Assembly (NCBI RefSeq): GCF_002927045.1
Contig: NZ_PRDW01000011.1
Coordinates: 1-64,000 of the forward strand
Origin: Mycetohabitans endofungorum
GTDB taxonomy: Bacteria > Pseudomonadota > Gammaproteobacteria > Burkholderiales > Burkholderiaceae
Length of the DNA: 64,000 nt
Reading direction: 5' to 3'
The notes under the pieces are model-generated. The model ran no database searches. It was given only the letters and a program-made list of their open reading frames with translations, and had not been told where the DNA came from. A program made the position numbers and the translations under genes. Of the stretch, positions 45,559 to 54,289 are shown one piece after another (positions within the stretch are counted from its first letter, which is position 1; every line of letters starts with the position of its first letter).

Positions 45559-46250
45559 TTGCATTTCAAATGACATCATCACGTGGACGACCTAAAGACC
45601 TTGTCAAGCGCGAGGCAATTCTTGATGCGGCGCGCGCGCTGCTTTTAGAGCACGGCGCAGACGTTACAACAAGCGCTATTGCCTCTCAAGCAGGAGTAGC
45701 AAAGGCCACCCTTTTTGCGCACTTTCCAGATAAGGATGATTTAATAGATGCGGTGATACGGCGCGAGTCCGACCGCACGGTGACTGATACAGAATATGAG
45801 AAAAGCTTGGCAATGGATATTGTGCCTGCGCTTCATGAATTCGGGATCCGCTTCGTGCGGTTTATCAATGAGCGCGAGATAGCCGGATGGGACCGGCTAA
45901 TCGCAGCAGCCGCAAAAAGGAACCCTGAGCTACCAAAACGCTTCTTTGCCAGCGGTCCAGGGCGCGGACAAACCATTCTAACCTCCCTCATCCAAGATGG
46001 GATCAAAAAGGGCAGATTGAGAGAATGTAATGCCGTACAGGCGGCGGATGACCTCGCCGGCCTCTGGATTGGCTTCTCTAACCTTGAGGTCAAGCTTGGG
46101 GCACGCGCTCCGTTCACTGCTGCACAGCTAAAGAAGAAGGTCGATCACGGTATCAACGTGTTTATGAAATTTTATGGGTCAAGTGACTTTGGGAGTGAGG
46201 GGACATTGTCAACAAAGAGCGCTCGAGAAGGATCCACTAGGGCTCGCTGA
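45555..46250 (+). CDS. TetR/AcrR-family transcriptional regulator
   Basis: A 231-residue regulator. The helix-turn-helix lies in KREAILDAARALLLEHGADV and TSAIASQAGVAKATLFAHFP. The ligand-binding domain follows (AMDIVPALHEFGIRFVRFIN). ATG 45555 overlaps the doxX stop; the longer frame from 45390 runs out of phase through doxX. The last 30 residues (after FMKFYGSS) may be non-native, because the gene end overlaps the BrnA-like remnant on the other strand. Confidence 0.85.
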   Translation: MIAFQMTSSRGRPKDLVKREAILDAARALLLEHGADVTTSAIASQAGVAKATLFAHFPDKDDLIDAVIRRESDRTVTDTEYEKSLAMDIVPALHEFGIRFVRFINEREIAGWDRLIAAAAKRNPELPKRFFASGPGRGQTILTSLIQDGIKKGRLRECNAVQAADDLAGLWIGFSNLEVKLGARAPFTAAQLKKKVDHGINVFMKFYGSSDFGSEGTLSTKSAREGSTRAR

Positions 46251-46447
46251 GCGGCAGTGGCTTCGGGCAATTCGGCTAACAATCGTTCGGCTTCCACCTG
46301 GGTCATCCTTCGGCCGTCCACCCGTCGCTTCATCTGTGCAAACTGTTCGTCAGTGGGCACGAACGTATCCGCATCAGCGGCAATGCCGCGCTCGATTGCG
46401 GCTTCTTCCTGCGCAGTGTTACGAATCAATTTCAGTTGCTTGTTCAT
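46172..46447 (-). pseudogene. BrnA-like antitoxin, C-terminus lost
   Basis: The first 40 residues (NKQLKLIRNTAQEEAAIERG, then ADADTFVPTDEQFAQMKR) follow the BrnA-type antitoxin N-terminus. After that the frame diverges; a GRPK motif typical of the DNA-binding part appears in a different frame, indicating a frameshift. The ribbon-helix-helix end is not recovered. It overlaps the tetR 3' end. Confidence 0.55.
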
Positions 46448-46500
46448 AGCGGCTAATCTCCCGGTTATTGGCTTTGCGCAGACTGATCACGCGAAACGTG
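46445..46500 (-). pseudogene. BrnT-like toxin, C-terminal scrap
   Basis: On the minus strand just upstream of the BrnA-like frame, the codons read FRVISLRKANNREISRYEQ, the C-terminal strand and helix of BrnT/RelE-fold toxins, overlapping the antitoxin start as in brnTA operons. Everything before this has been lost at about 46500. Confidence 0.65.
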
Positions 46501-46719
46501 TCACCGCCCGCATTGGCTGACCCAAATCAAGTTCGTCGACACGGTAATCGGGACAATATTGCTGCATCGGTAGCATGATGCTGCAAGGGCGGCCGCCTTG
46601 CATACGGCCCTGTGGATTGTCTCGCTCGGGTAGTATGTCGCATGCTGGCCAGTGCGCCAGTCGGCAGAGCCAAGGCGGGACGGCGTCCGGCTCAAGGCGG
46701 GTTCGGCCAAACGGTGCCG

Positions 46720-46962
46720 ATGACAAAGAGCAAGATCCGCATCCAGAACTTCCTGCCGAATATGCCGCTTTTCAGCGCGTTGGCCGCATGCGAAATCGAC
46801 CGCCTGGCGCTTGGCGCAACCCGCGTTCAATTGACGCGAGGTCTTGAGTTCGTTGAACGCCGGCATCACGTCCTGCCCCTGGGTGGCGTCATCACTCTCA
46901 TCGCCGGCTCGTCCAGCCGTGCCTTAGGCAGTTCAGACAGTGGCCCGAGGGCCACAGTCTAA
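46720..46962 (+). pseudogene. Crp/Fnr-family regulator, N-terminal fragment
   Basis: The frame KIRIQNFLPNMPLFSALAAC and EIDRLALGATRVQLTRG is the start of a Crp/Fnr-type cyclic-nucleotide-binding domain. After about 46850 similarity stops, and neither the beta-barrel nor the DNA-binding domain is found. An insertion or deletion cut the gene. Confidence 0.65.
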
Positions 46963-47001
46963 GAAGCTAATGTGCGCCTATTCATTGGCATATTCATAAC
47001 T

Positions 47002-47413
47002 TCACTTCTCAAGATATGCGTCGTCCACAAAAATTCGGACAGGTCCGTTCTGATTTTCACACACCATAAGTACCTGCCGAATCCGTGTAGGGTATAAAGT
47101 GGTCAATGACATTTTGTGCTCCGCGAGCTTATAGCCGCGGCTCTGAACGACGGCCAGCAACGTGGGGGTGCTTTGGGCAATCAATGAGTGGGTGATGATC
47201 AAAATTGTCGACAACATCTGCGTCGTTAGGCTCAGTAACTTGAGCAAATCGACGGTACTACGCGCATCCAAACTCGCTAAAGGAGCACGGACATTCAGTA
47301 TGGGTCGCGGATAGATGTCAGGCGGCAGTTTTGGGCTGATCCGTGCATGAATGCCTTTGTGTTTTCCCTTTTTGCACCGATGCGTAGCACAGTTTGCCCT
47401 GACACCACCTGCT
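47002..47413 (-). pseudogene. Unrecognised eroded frame
   Basis: A minus-strand frame is open for about 136 codons from 47413 to 47002 but has no ATG or GTG near its beginning; the first usable start is a TTG at 47271 (89 residues). It contains a Cys-rich basic piece (CATHRCKKGKHKGIH) and ends RIRQVLMVCENQNGPVRIFV. No family is recognised. It is probably the remains of a larger gene lying against the IS element. Confidence 0.3.
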
Positions 47414-47477
47414 CAAACGGCTTCTGCCATACCTTCTAAAAGCTGCGGAGGTGGCACTGAAATTCATTAGTTTATTA

Positions 47478-48327
47478 GAGCGTGTCATGCATTTTCATAA
47501 CGGGTACAGCATGAGCATAGCGAAGACGACGAAATGCAGGCCGGCCAAGGTTTCGGGCAGGCGCTCGCCGTCACGTGCCAGTTGCCTGAACCGGTTAAGC
47601 CAGGCAAAACTGCGCTCGGCCACCCAGCGGCGGGGCAGCAGCACGAAGCCCTTCTTTGCCTCAGGCAGTTTGATGACCTGCAGCTCCATGCCTTCATCGC
47701 GAGCGGCCTGCGCAGGCGTGCCGCCCGTATAGCCCTGGTCAGCCAATGCAAGTTTCACCGTCTAAGCGGTGACATGCTGAACTTGACGCGCAAGCTCGGC
47801 CACCTGTGCGCGCTCCTGCGCGTTGGCCGGCGTAATGTGCACCGCCAGCAGCAGGCCCAGCGTGTCCACAGCCATATGAACCTTGCTGCCTCGCTTGCGC
47901 TTATGACCGTCGTAACCCGCACACGGAGCGCTTTCGCACGTGGACTGCAACGTGCGTCCATCCAGGATAACTGCACTGGGCTGACCCTGGCGCTGTTGCG
48001 CCACCACGCGCAGCACCGAACGCAAATCGTTGGCCATCGCTTCGAAGCAACCCGCGTTCAGCCAACGCTGCGTTTGCTGGTAGACCCGTTCCCATGGCGG
48101 AAAGTTGGTCGGCAGCATACACCAGGATGCACCCGCTCGTGCCACCCAGCGCAGCGCGTTGAACATTTCACGCAGTTCGTATCGACGTCTGCGGTGCGTT
48201 TTCGTTCATTAAAGTCAGGTAGGGAGCGGCGAAGCTCCATTCCTCATCCGATACATCCGTTGGATAAGGCTTGCGTTCTGTCATCCCCACAGGATAACAA
48301 CTCTGCCCAAAAATGCCTAACGCGCTC
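47478..48327 (-). mobile_element. IS5-family insertion sequence (decayed)
   Basis: An 850-bp element. Imperfect terminal repeats begin GAGCGTGTCATGCATTTT at the left and, read inward from the right, GAGCGCGTTAGGCATTTTT. TA flanks both ends (47476-47477 and 48328-48329), a likely target duplication. It carries one transposase gene on the minus strand that is inactivated, so it could move only if supplied with transposase in trans. Confidence 0.85.
47495..48285 (-). pseudogene. IS5-family transposase
   Basis: The protein opens TERKPYPTDVSDEEWSFAAP. After about 35 codons the frame shifts and MFNALRWVARAGASWCMLPT continues, with the DDE-type AVILDGRTLQST, HKRKRGSKVHMAVDTLG and DQGYTGG, ending with [20 protein letters not shown]. 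An in-frame TAG at 47762-47764 separates the HVTA and [11 protein letters not shown] parts. One frameshift plus one nonsense codon make it a pseudogene. Confidence 0.9.
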
Positions 48328-48382
48328 TAGATTGCCAGAGTTTTGGTTTAGATTTTCTCCATATAATCAATAAGGTGCTTGG

Positions 48383-49432
48383 ATGAAAAAACAGCATTGT
48401 CCACAATTTAAAATTTTGTCGATTATGCTCGGCGTAATCATGATGCTCGTGGGCTGCGGAGGGAATACACCAAGCACCTCGAGTCAAAATGATAAAGACT
48501 TTATCTCACCTACTTCGGGATCTGGATTGTCCGACTCATTGAAGGAAAGCCGGACACCAGATTTCTTAGCAGCGGAGACAGTGAAGAGAACCGCCACCAA
48601 TTTTTCAGATATGCAAGCGGCTAGTGCTGCATTGACGACTTCACGGACAGAGCAGCACATCACCTCAAATGATGAGAATGTCCGGTTACCTTTCGTATCG
48701 GAAGGAGCGTCTCCAATCCCAACTCCATTCACACCCCGTTCACCCAACGCGGGGAGCGTCAGCTTCGAGCCGATACCGTCACGCCTACAAAAGATAAAGA
48801 GTATGTTGCACTATCGACAGGTCAAGTGCTTCGATAGCATCGAAGATAAAAATTTTGCCTTGCTCGTATTTAGGCTGATGAATAGGTTTCGGCTCAATGA
48901 CGATAGCATGCTTGCTGTGATCAGAGCACTGAATCTACTGCATCACCATAATTTCGAACGCTATGTCGTTTTGTTGGACGTCTATGGTGATCCTGATGAA
49001 GAGCGCCATAGGCGTTACGATCATGTATCGTCATTGTTCGACATCATTGCGCACAGCGCAATGGCAACCGAGTCATGGCGTTATCCACCTGATCCATTTA
49101 TTTATCAAATTAATCAATTTCTTCTTAGTGATGCGCTTGGCGTGTTAGGTCAGGCAATGTTATTGCAAAAGTCTGTGGAACAGGGTCGGGGTGCCCAAAA
49201 TTTGGTCGATTTCAGCGAGATTCGCGAAAAATTCGAGTCGTACGTTAGTGAACACGAAAATATTTACATTGATTTAAAGAAGGTTGAGCTTAAATTATCC
49301 GGAAATAGCGCGTCGTTATCTGCGCCGCTCGCTCCCGCATACTCCATTTCACCGAACTGTCGATGTTGGATACACTGGAAATGGGCGCACGCACTCGACG
49401 AAACCTGTAAAAAGGGGGTTGAAAGAAGGTGA
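48383..49432 (+). CDS. Large lipoprotein of unknown function
   Basis: A 349-residue protein with a lipoprotein signal (FKILSIMLGVIMMLVGC, Cys25). A low-complexity Ser/Thr/Pro-rich region of about 110 residues follows, then a helical domain beginning near IPSRLQKIKSMLHYRQVKC and rich in LLHHHNFERYVVLLDVYGDP-type segments. I recognise no family. It is clearly more AT-rich than core genes and sits directly behind an IS element, so recent acquisition is likely. The last 35 residues (after LAPAYSISPN) are basic and Trp/Cys-rich and may come from a shifted or recombined end. Surface exposure or host interaction is possible but unsupported. Confidence 0.65.
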   Translation: MKKQHCPQFKILSIMLGVIMMLVGCGGNTPSTSSQNDKDFISPTSGSGLSDSLKESRTPDFLAAETVKRTATNFSDMQAASAALTTSRTEQHITSNDENVRLPFVSEGASPIPTPFTPRSPNAGSVSFEPIPSRLQKIKSMLHYRQVKCFDSIEDKNFALLVFRLMNRFRLNDDSMLAVIRALNLLHHHNFERYVVLLDVYGDPDEERHRRYDHVSSLFDIIAHSAMATESWRYPPDPFIYQINQFLLSDALGVLGQAMLLQKSVEQGRGAQNLVDFSEIREKFESYVSEHENIYIDLKKVELKLSGNSASLSAPLAPAYSISPNCRCWIHWKWAHALDETCKKGVERR

Positions 49433-49587
49433 ATATATAAATATTGGGAGATACAACGTGTAAATTTCTGGTTATGAATGCGTTGTCGGACCGCGCCTAT
49501 ACTATCTGTCAATGATCGCTGCTATGGCAGCCAAACCGGATCGACGTGTTGGCGTCATAGCGGGATCGGCGTAATGTCGCTACGACG

Positions 49588-49945
49588 CCGTAACCGAAGC
49601 GCGTGTCGAACTTCCATCAACGAGTGAAAATTCCACCCCTGGTCGGTTCGGCACACTTTCGGATAGCCGCGCAAACGCGCTGCTCGGTCCAACGCTTGGG
49701 CGACGTACAAGCTCGAGATGCCGTGGTCCACGACGATATCGACAGCCTCTTTTGTGAAATCGTTGACGATGATCAGGCACTTCAGACACCGCCCGTTCGG
49801 CAGCGCGTCTATCACGCAATCGATCGACCCAATCTCGTCGGGTCCACTGGACAACGTCAGCTACTCGCTTTCAATCATGACGCTGTGGCGCCGCCGACGG
49901 CGCCGCACGGCCAGCCCCGCTTCGCGATAAACGCGCGAGCCGGCA
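49588..49945 (-). pseudogene. IS3-family transposase (OrfB) fragment
   Basis: On the minus strand the rve-type integrase core is partly readable: VYREAGLAVRRRRRRR, then an in-frame stop, then IDCVIDALPNGRCLKCLIIV, NDFTKEAVDIVVDHGISSLY and RGYPKVCRTDQGWNF. The two catalytic Asp blocks are present, but the C-terminal Glu block and the start are missing. It abuts the nitronate monooxygenase-like gene. Confidence 0.8.
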
Positions 49946-50039
49946 GCGCATTTTGTTGACGAAGATTAAAGTGGGCCGCCCGCGTTTGCCGCACACTGCC
50001 ATTTTGGGCGCGCTGCCGCCATCGTCGAGAGGTTTAACC

Positions 50040-51305
50040 GTGCTTGTGCAAAATGTCGTATGCGAACGCCTTAAGATCAAGGGCAGGACACTGCTGCCGA
50101 TTGTACAGGGAGGCATGGGCGTGGGCGTGTCTGCACATCGTCTAGCGGGAACTGTCGCATCGCTCGGTGCGGTGGGCACGATTTCGAGTGTGGACTTGCG
50201 CCGTCACCATCCGGATTTAATGGAACAAAGCCGGCGTTCGCGCGACCGGCAATTGATCGATTCGCTGAATCTGGAGGCGCTGCGCCGGGAAGTGGTCGCC
50301 GCATTGCAGCTGGCTTCGGGCAATGGCCTGGTCGCGGTCAACGTGATGCGCGCGGTGTCCTCATATGCATCATACGTCACCCAGGCATGCGAAAGTGGCG
50401 CAGGTGCAGTCGTGGTCGGCGCGGGGCTGCCGTTGGACCTGCCGGAGCTGACCGCCGACTTTCCGAACGTGGCGTTGATCCCGATCTTGTCGGATGCGCG
50501 CGGTATCGGCCTGGTGCTGAAAAAGTGGATGCGCAGAAACCGCCTGCCGGACGCCATTATCATCGAGAACCCCCGTTATGCGGCTGGGCATCTCGGCGCG
50601 CCGACGCTCGATGGGTTCGACCATCCGAACTATGCGTTCCAGCATGTGCTGGAAGGCGCGCGCGAATTGTTCAAGACGCTTGGGCTGGAGGTGGAGAATA
50701 TCCCGTTGATTGTCGCGGGGGGAATCCACAGCCACGAGCAGGTTCGGCATCTGCTCGACCTCGACGCCAGCGCCGTGCAACTGGGAACCGCGTTCGCGGT
50801 GACGGAAGAAGGTGACGCGCATCCGAATTTCAAAAAGGTGCTGGTCGAGGCGAAGCCAGAAGACATCGTGACGTTCATGAGCGTGGCCGGCTTGCCTGCG
50901 CGCGCCGTGCGCACGCCGTGGCTGGCCAGCTACCTCGAGAAGGAACAGAAGCTGCAGCGGGCCGCCAAGCCGCGGCGATGCACGGTCGGATTCGACTGCC
51001 TGCAGCAGTGCGGGCTGCGCGATGGCATTGGCAAGCATGGGCAGTTCTGCATTGATATGAGGCTGGCCCATGCGCTCTCGGGTGACGTCGAGCGCGGATT
51101 GTTCTTTCGCGGCTCGGAAACATTGCCGTTCGGCCACGCAATCCGTCCGGTGCGCGAGTTACTCGACTATCTGCTGGGTGGCGTGACACAGACGCGTGCG
51201 CCGACGACAGCGGCTCGGCCATATACAGATGCAGGGCCGTTCCGCCGGTGTATTTCCGCTGCAACTCGTCCTGGTGCTCCAATGCCTCAAACGGATCGTC
51301 GGTAA
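50040..51305 (+). CDS. Nitronate monooxygenase-like flavoprotein
   Basis: A 421-residue TIM-barrel FMN protein of the 2-nitropropane dioxygenase family. It starts LKIKGRTLLPIVQGGMGVGV, with the phosphate-binding IPLIVAGGIHSHEQVRHLL and VQLGTAFAVTEEGDAHP. A Cys-containing C-terminal part (CTVGFDCLQQCGLRDGIG) follows the barrel. GTG 50040 or GTG 50046 are the likely starts; the longer frame from 49953 enters IS-associated sequence. About 35 C-terminal residues after LLGGVTQTRA overlap an antisense nrdD scrap and are probably not native. The physiological substrate is unknown. Confidence 0.85.
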   Translation: MLVQNVVCERLKIKGRTLLPIVQGGMGVGVSAHRLAGTVASLGAVGTISSVDLRRHHPDLMEQSRRSRDRQLIDSLNLEALRREVVAALQLASGNGLVAVNVMRAVSSYASYVTQACESGAGAVVVGAGLPLDLPELTADFPNVALIPILSDARGIGLVLKKWMRRNRLPDAIIIENPRYAAGHLGAPTLDGFDHPNYAFQHVLEGARELFKTLGLEVENIPLIVAGGIHSHEQVRHLLDLDASAVQLGTAFAVTEEGDAHPNFKKVLVEAKPEDIVTFMSVAGLPARAVRTPWLASYLEKEQKLQRAAKPRRCTVGFDCLQQCGLRDGIGKHGQFCIDMRLAHALSGDVERGLFFRGSETLPFGHAIRPVRELLDYLLGGVTQTRAPTTAARPYTDAGPFRRCISAATRPGAPMPQTDRR

Positions 51306-51355
51306 GCCGACCGGCAGTTGCGAAGAGTTGGTGTAGTACGGGTTCTCAGGTGTGT
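51200..51355 (-). pseudogene. Anaerobic ribonucleotide reductase (nrdD) fragment
   Basis: On the minus strand, TPENPYYTNSSQLPVG continues after a one-base frameshift as TDDPFEALEHQDELQRKYTG and GTALHLYMAEPLSSA. This is a C-terminal segment of the class III ribonucleoside-triphosphate reductase large chain. Only about 50 codons remain, overlapping the 3' end of the nitronate monooxygenase-like gene. The organism has therefore lost this copy. Confidence 0.75.
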
Positions 51356-51455
51356 CGGCCGAACTGCAATGAGAAAATCCGGCGTTCGATGCACATTGGG
51401 TCGTCGACCTCTGAGCTGACGGCCGGCACCGCGCCGGCCGCGCGCGGCACATGGG

Positions 51456-51986
51456 CTACAGCATCCGGCGCAGCGTCCGGTCCCGCAGCAGCACGTGACG
51501 GCCGATCGCGGCCAATGCATGCAATCCGATCACCCAGTAGAACAGGTTGCCGGTGAATTTGTGCATTGCCTTGAGCAGTGGTCGCGCGACGGGATCTGCG
51601 CCAATTAGCCGGATGTCCAGCCCGACGATCGGCAGCGAGACCGGGTTGCCACCGGCGTTGACCATCAGGATGCCGAGCAGCGGCTGCGTGAAGATGAACA
51701 GATACAGCGCCAAGTGCACGACGCGCGCGAGGAACACCAGTATGCGCGTCGACTCGACCTCTGCGGGCACCCCGTGCCACAGGCGCCAGAGTAACCGCAG
51801 CGACGCGAGGGCCAGCACCAGCGAGCCGGAACAGAAATGAATCGTGTTCCAGAACGCGCGGCTGTCGCTGCCTTTCGGGCCGCGTACCTCGATCGCGACA
51901 TAGGCGAGTGCAACGAGCAGGAAAATCGCCCAGTGCAAGAAAATGGCGGGTTTGGAATAACGATCCGTCGCGGGGGTGGCGGGCAT
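51456..51986 (-). CDS. Cytochrome b561
   Basis: A 176-residue inner-membrane diheme cytochrome with four membrane helices. Histidine ligands are suggested in PAIFLHWAIFLLVALAYVAI, RVVHLALYLFIF, MHKFTGNLFYWVIGLHALAA and IGRH. It starts at ATG 51986 after AGAGGA; the longer frames are not conserved. Bacterial members move electrons from quinol and can oxidise superoxide. It stands alone. Confidence 0.88.
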   Translation of the reverse strand: MPATPATDRYSKPAIFLHWAIFLLVALAYVAIEVRGPKGSDSRAFWNTIHFCSGSLVLALASLRLLWRLWHGVPAEVESTRILVFLARVVHLALYLFIFTQPLLGILMVNAGGNPVSLPIVGLDIRLIGADPVARPLLKAMHKFTGNLFYWVIGLHALAAIGRHVLLRDRTLRRML

Positions 51987-52069
51987 CTTGATATCCTCTG
52001 TTGTTGTGATGGTGGGCCGGGCGACCGGCAGGTCGGACGTCATGGCGCGTCGATTGACAAGCAGCCATC

Positions 52070-52375
52070 GACGGCCATCGCCTCATCGGCGAGCGCTGCC
52101 GTGCGCTGAACGTCGATACCATTATCGTTTCCGATGTGCGCTGGCTGGTCAATGCCGACTACCACGTAAACTGCAACGCTCGTTTTCGAGGAACGTACAC
52201 GAGCAACGAGTTGCCGCACTTCATCCAGGACATGACGTATGTGTACCCGGGCAACCCCGCGTTGGGACGGTTGATTGCTCAGACTGCGACCGAGTACGGC
52301 GTGCACACGCACGCGCACGAGATTGACGGCCGTGGCGCGAACGTGACTACGCCGGGCAACTGCCAACGATACTGA
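52070..52375 (+). pseudogene. Extradiol dioxygenase (HpaD-like) fragment
   Basis: The codons read DGHRLIGERCRALNVDTIIV, SDVRWLVNADYHVNCNARFR, then GTYTSNELPHFIQDM and YPGNPALGRLIAQTATEYGV. This follows the N-terminal half of 3,4-dihydroxyphenylacetate 2,3-dioxygenase, a homoprotocatechuate-pathway enzyme. A frame change sits near 52135 and the C-terminal half is gone, so the pathway is not functional from this copy. Confidence 0.75.
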
Positions 52376-52479
52376 TTTGGCAATTTCCTAGCGCTGCCTT
52401 AATTTCAATTCTTAAAATTATCGGTCGCAAACAGCCTGATAATCGAGAAGCGAGGAAAAATAAGAAACGGACAATCCGC

Positions 52480-53085
52480 CCGGATCCTGGTGCTGGACGA
52501 TGGCCGTTTCTATGTGCGATACATGAAGGCCGACATACCGAGTGCGCTGGCCGGCGTGGTCGCAGGTACGAACGCATCGGGCGACGGGAGCGTCGCCCAT
52601 GGCAGCGGCATCGACTACAACTACGGCGACCCAGGCGTAACGACGCTGACCTGGAGCGGCATGTATGCGGCCCGCCAAGCAATCGCGGCCAAGGCGACCT
52701 AGGCGGACGGCAGAACGGCACAACTGAATGCGCGCTATGATCCGCGCTGGGCCCGAGCGACGTTGGTGGCCGCGACCGGCAGCTTTTGCGGCGTGGGGAT
52801 GACTCACCGGGAGACACAAGTCGATTTCGATGCCCTGCGGCTCACCGTAGACGCCAAGAGGGCATCGTCGGCCTGTCACAGCATTGTCGGTTTTCCGGTA
52901 CGCTCGCGCCGCGCGTAGGCAGCAACGTCTATGACGCGACACTGAATTTCGATGGCGGCGTCGGTTGCTGCGCCTACCCGGCTACCCCGGAGAGCGGGAT
53001 CGCCGTGATGCACGATACGCAACTGGAAATGTTTGTCCAAACGCCCGACAAATCCAGCATTCTGCTCGTCATGGAAAAGCAGTAG
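52480..53085 (+). pseudogene. Exported hypothetical protein, broken
   Basis: A repetitive beta-type exported protein can be pieced together: LVLDDGRFYVRYMKAD, AGTNASGDGSVAHGSGIDYN, then a TAG at 52700. It continues ADGRTAQLNARYDPRWAR and, in a shifted frame, FSGTLAPRVGSNVYDATLNF with GIAVMHDTQLEMFVQTPDKS. Burkholderia-type genomes carry short surface or lipoproteins of this style with repeating GTYT/DG units; the function is unknown. The start and signal are not found. At least one stop and one frameshift are present. Confidence 0.6.
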
Positions 53086-53486
53086 CGGGCTACGTGCCCA
53101 ATCCGGGCGTTGCGGCCCCGACGTGCACCAACGGCGGCGATTGTTGCGACGATGATTCACACCTCAATGATCCGAGACGCTGGAAAAACGCTGGGGGTTA
53201 TGCTATCCTGCTACGCTTTGGAGCGAGAAGGGTGTCCCGGTTGACCTGTTCCGGTGTTCCACCGCTTCTCATCGCGCCCGCCTACGCGTTTGCTTCCCCC
53301 CATATTCCCTGAGGGCCTGCCCGCCATCGTGCGGCCGGCGCAGTTGTGGTCCGATTTTCCGGGCACGTCAGTACTGCTGCGGCGCCCATCGGGCTTCCGC
53401 GTGTCGACGCGTCTTGCGTGAGCGGGGGGGAAAGCGGCAATGCAAGGCGACAGGGCGATGAACGTATTGAACCAGCCAGGGACAAC

Positions 53487-53699
53487 ATGACCACGATTGT
53501 TATCAAGGAAAACGAGCCGTTCGAAGTGGCAATCCGCCGCTTTCGCCGAACCATCGAGCGCAATGGCCTGATCGCCGAGTTGCGCGAGCGCCAGTCGTAC
53601 GAGAAGCCGACGGCTGTGCGCAAGCGTAAGAAGGCCGCCGCAGTCAAGCGCCTGCAGCGTCGTCTGCGTAGCCAGCAACTTCCGAAGAAGCTCCACTAA
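53487..53699 (+). CDS. rpsU: 30S ribosomal protein S21
   Basis: A 70-residue basic protein of the small subunit. [20 protein letters not shown] followed by an Arg/Lys-rich helical tail ([20 protein letters not shown]) is diagnostic. ATG 53487 is preceded by AGGGAC. A strong terminator follows at 53741. The usual downstream partners yqeY and dnaG are absent, replaced by eroded sequence. Confidence 0.96.
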   Translation: MTTIVIKENEPFEVAIRRFRRTIERNGLIAELRERQSYEKPTAVRKRKKAAAVKRLQRRLRSQQLPKKLH

Positions 53700-53740
53700 A
53701 CGGCTTGCCGGTCCGCCCGCAGGCGGATACGCATCGATTC

Positions 53741-53773
53741 AAACGGCCCATGTCCACCGGACATGGGCCGTTT
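53741..53773. terminator. Rho-independent terminator after rpsU
   Basis: A perfect 15-bp stem (53741-53755 with 53759-53773) has a 3-nt loop and TTT at the end. Its AAA/TTT ends make it usable from both strands. It lies 41 bases after rpsU. Confidence 0.85.
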
Positions 53774-53859
53774 GTCGCCTTTGCGTCGATGATGGCGGCC
53801 CAAGCTGGCGCTCGAAGGTACCGTAAGCACAATCGTAGTTGCGCGAGATACCTGCCGAC

Positions 53860-54173
53860 AATACGTTATTCGCCCATGTCGGGGAAGTGTTGGCGCATGC
53901 CTTCCATGCTGCCGCAGTGAAATGCGGTTCAGGTGACCCGGCACAGCAAGTCGCATCTCAAATCGAACTGCTGCGCAATCGAGGCAAGGCGGTTTTGCCA
54001 GTCGCGATGAATTGGTGAGCTGGTGCACCCGTGCTACCCAGTCGCGCTATGCTGCGCTCGCGCCGACTGTGCTGGCGCATGCCGACCACCCGTTTGCCGC
54101 GCGCTTGCTTGCCGAGGCCGGCCGCGATATCGACGCGATGGCCGCCACACAATCGCCGAGCGTGCTGCGCTGA
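53860..54173 (+). pseudogene. Eroded gene, possibly a BadF/BadG-type sugar kinase end
   Basis: One frame reads ADNTLFAHVGEVLAHAFHAA and stops near 54018. Another, from 54004, reads RDELVSWCTRATQSRYAALA and PTVLAHADHPFAARLLAEAG, ending at 54173. The second part resembles the C-terminal region of BadF/BadG/BcrA-type N-acetylglucosamine kinases; the first is not recognised. Frame change and lack of start point to a relic. Confidence 0.4.
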
Positions 54174-54289
54174 AGTGGCGTTAAAGTGGTATGCTTTAGC
54201 GCGTTTCACGCGCGTGGATGCGTGGATAGCACGCGGCCGTGCGTGCAAACCGTATCTCGCCAGCGTACTTCGTTCTCAGTGACCTATCT

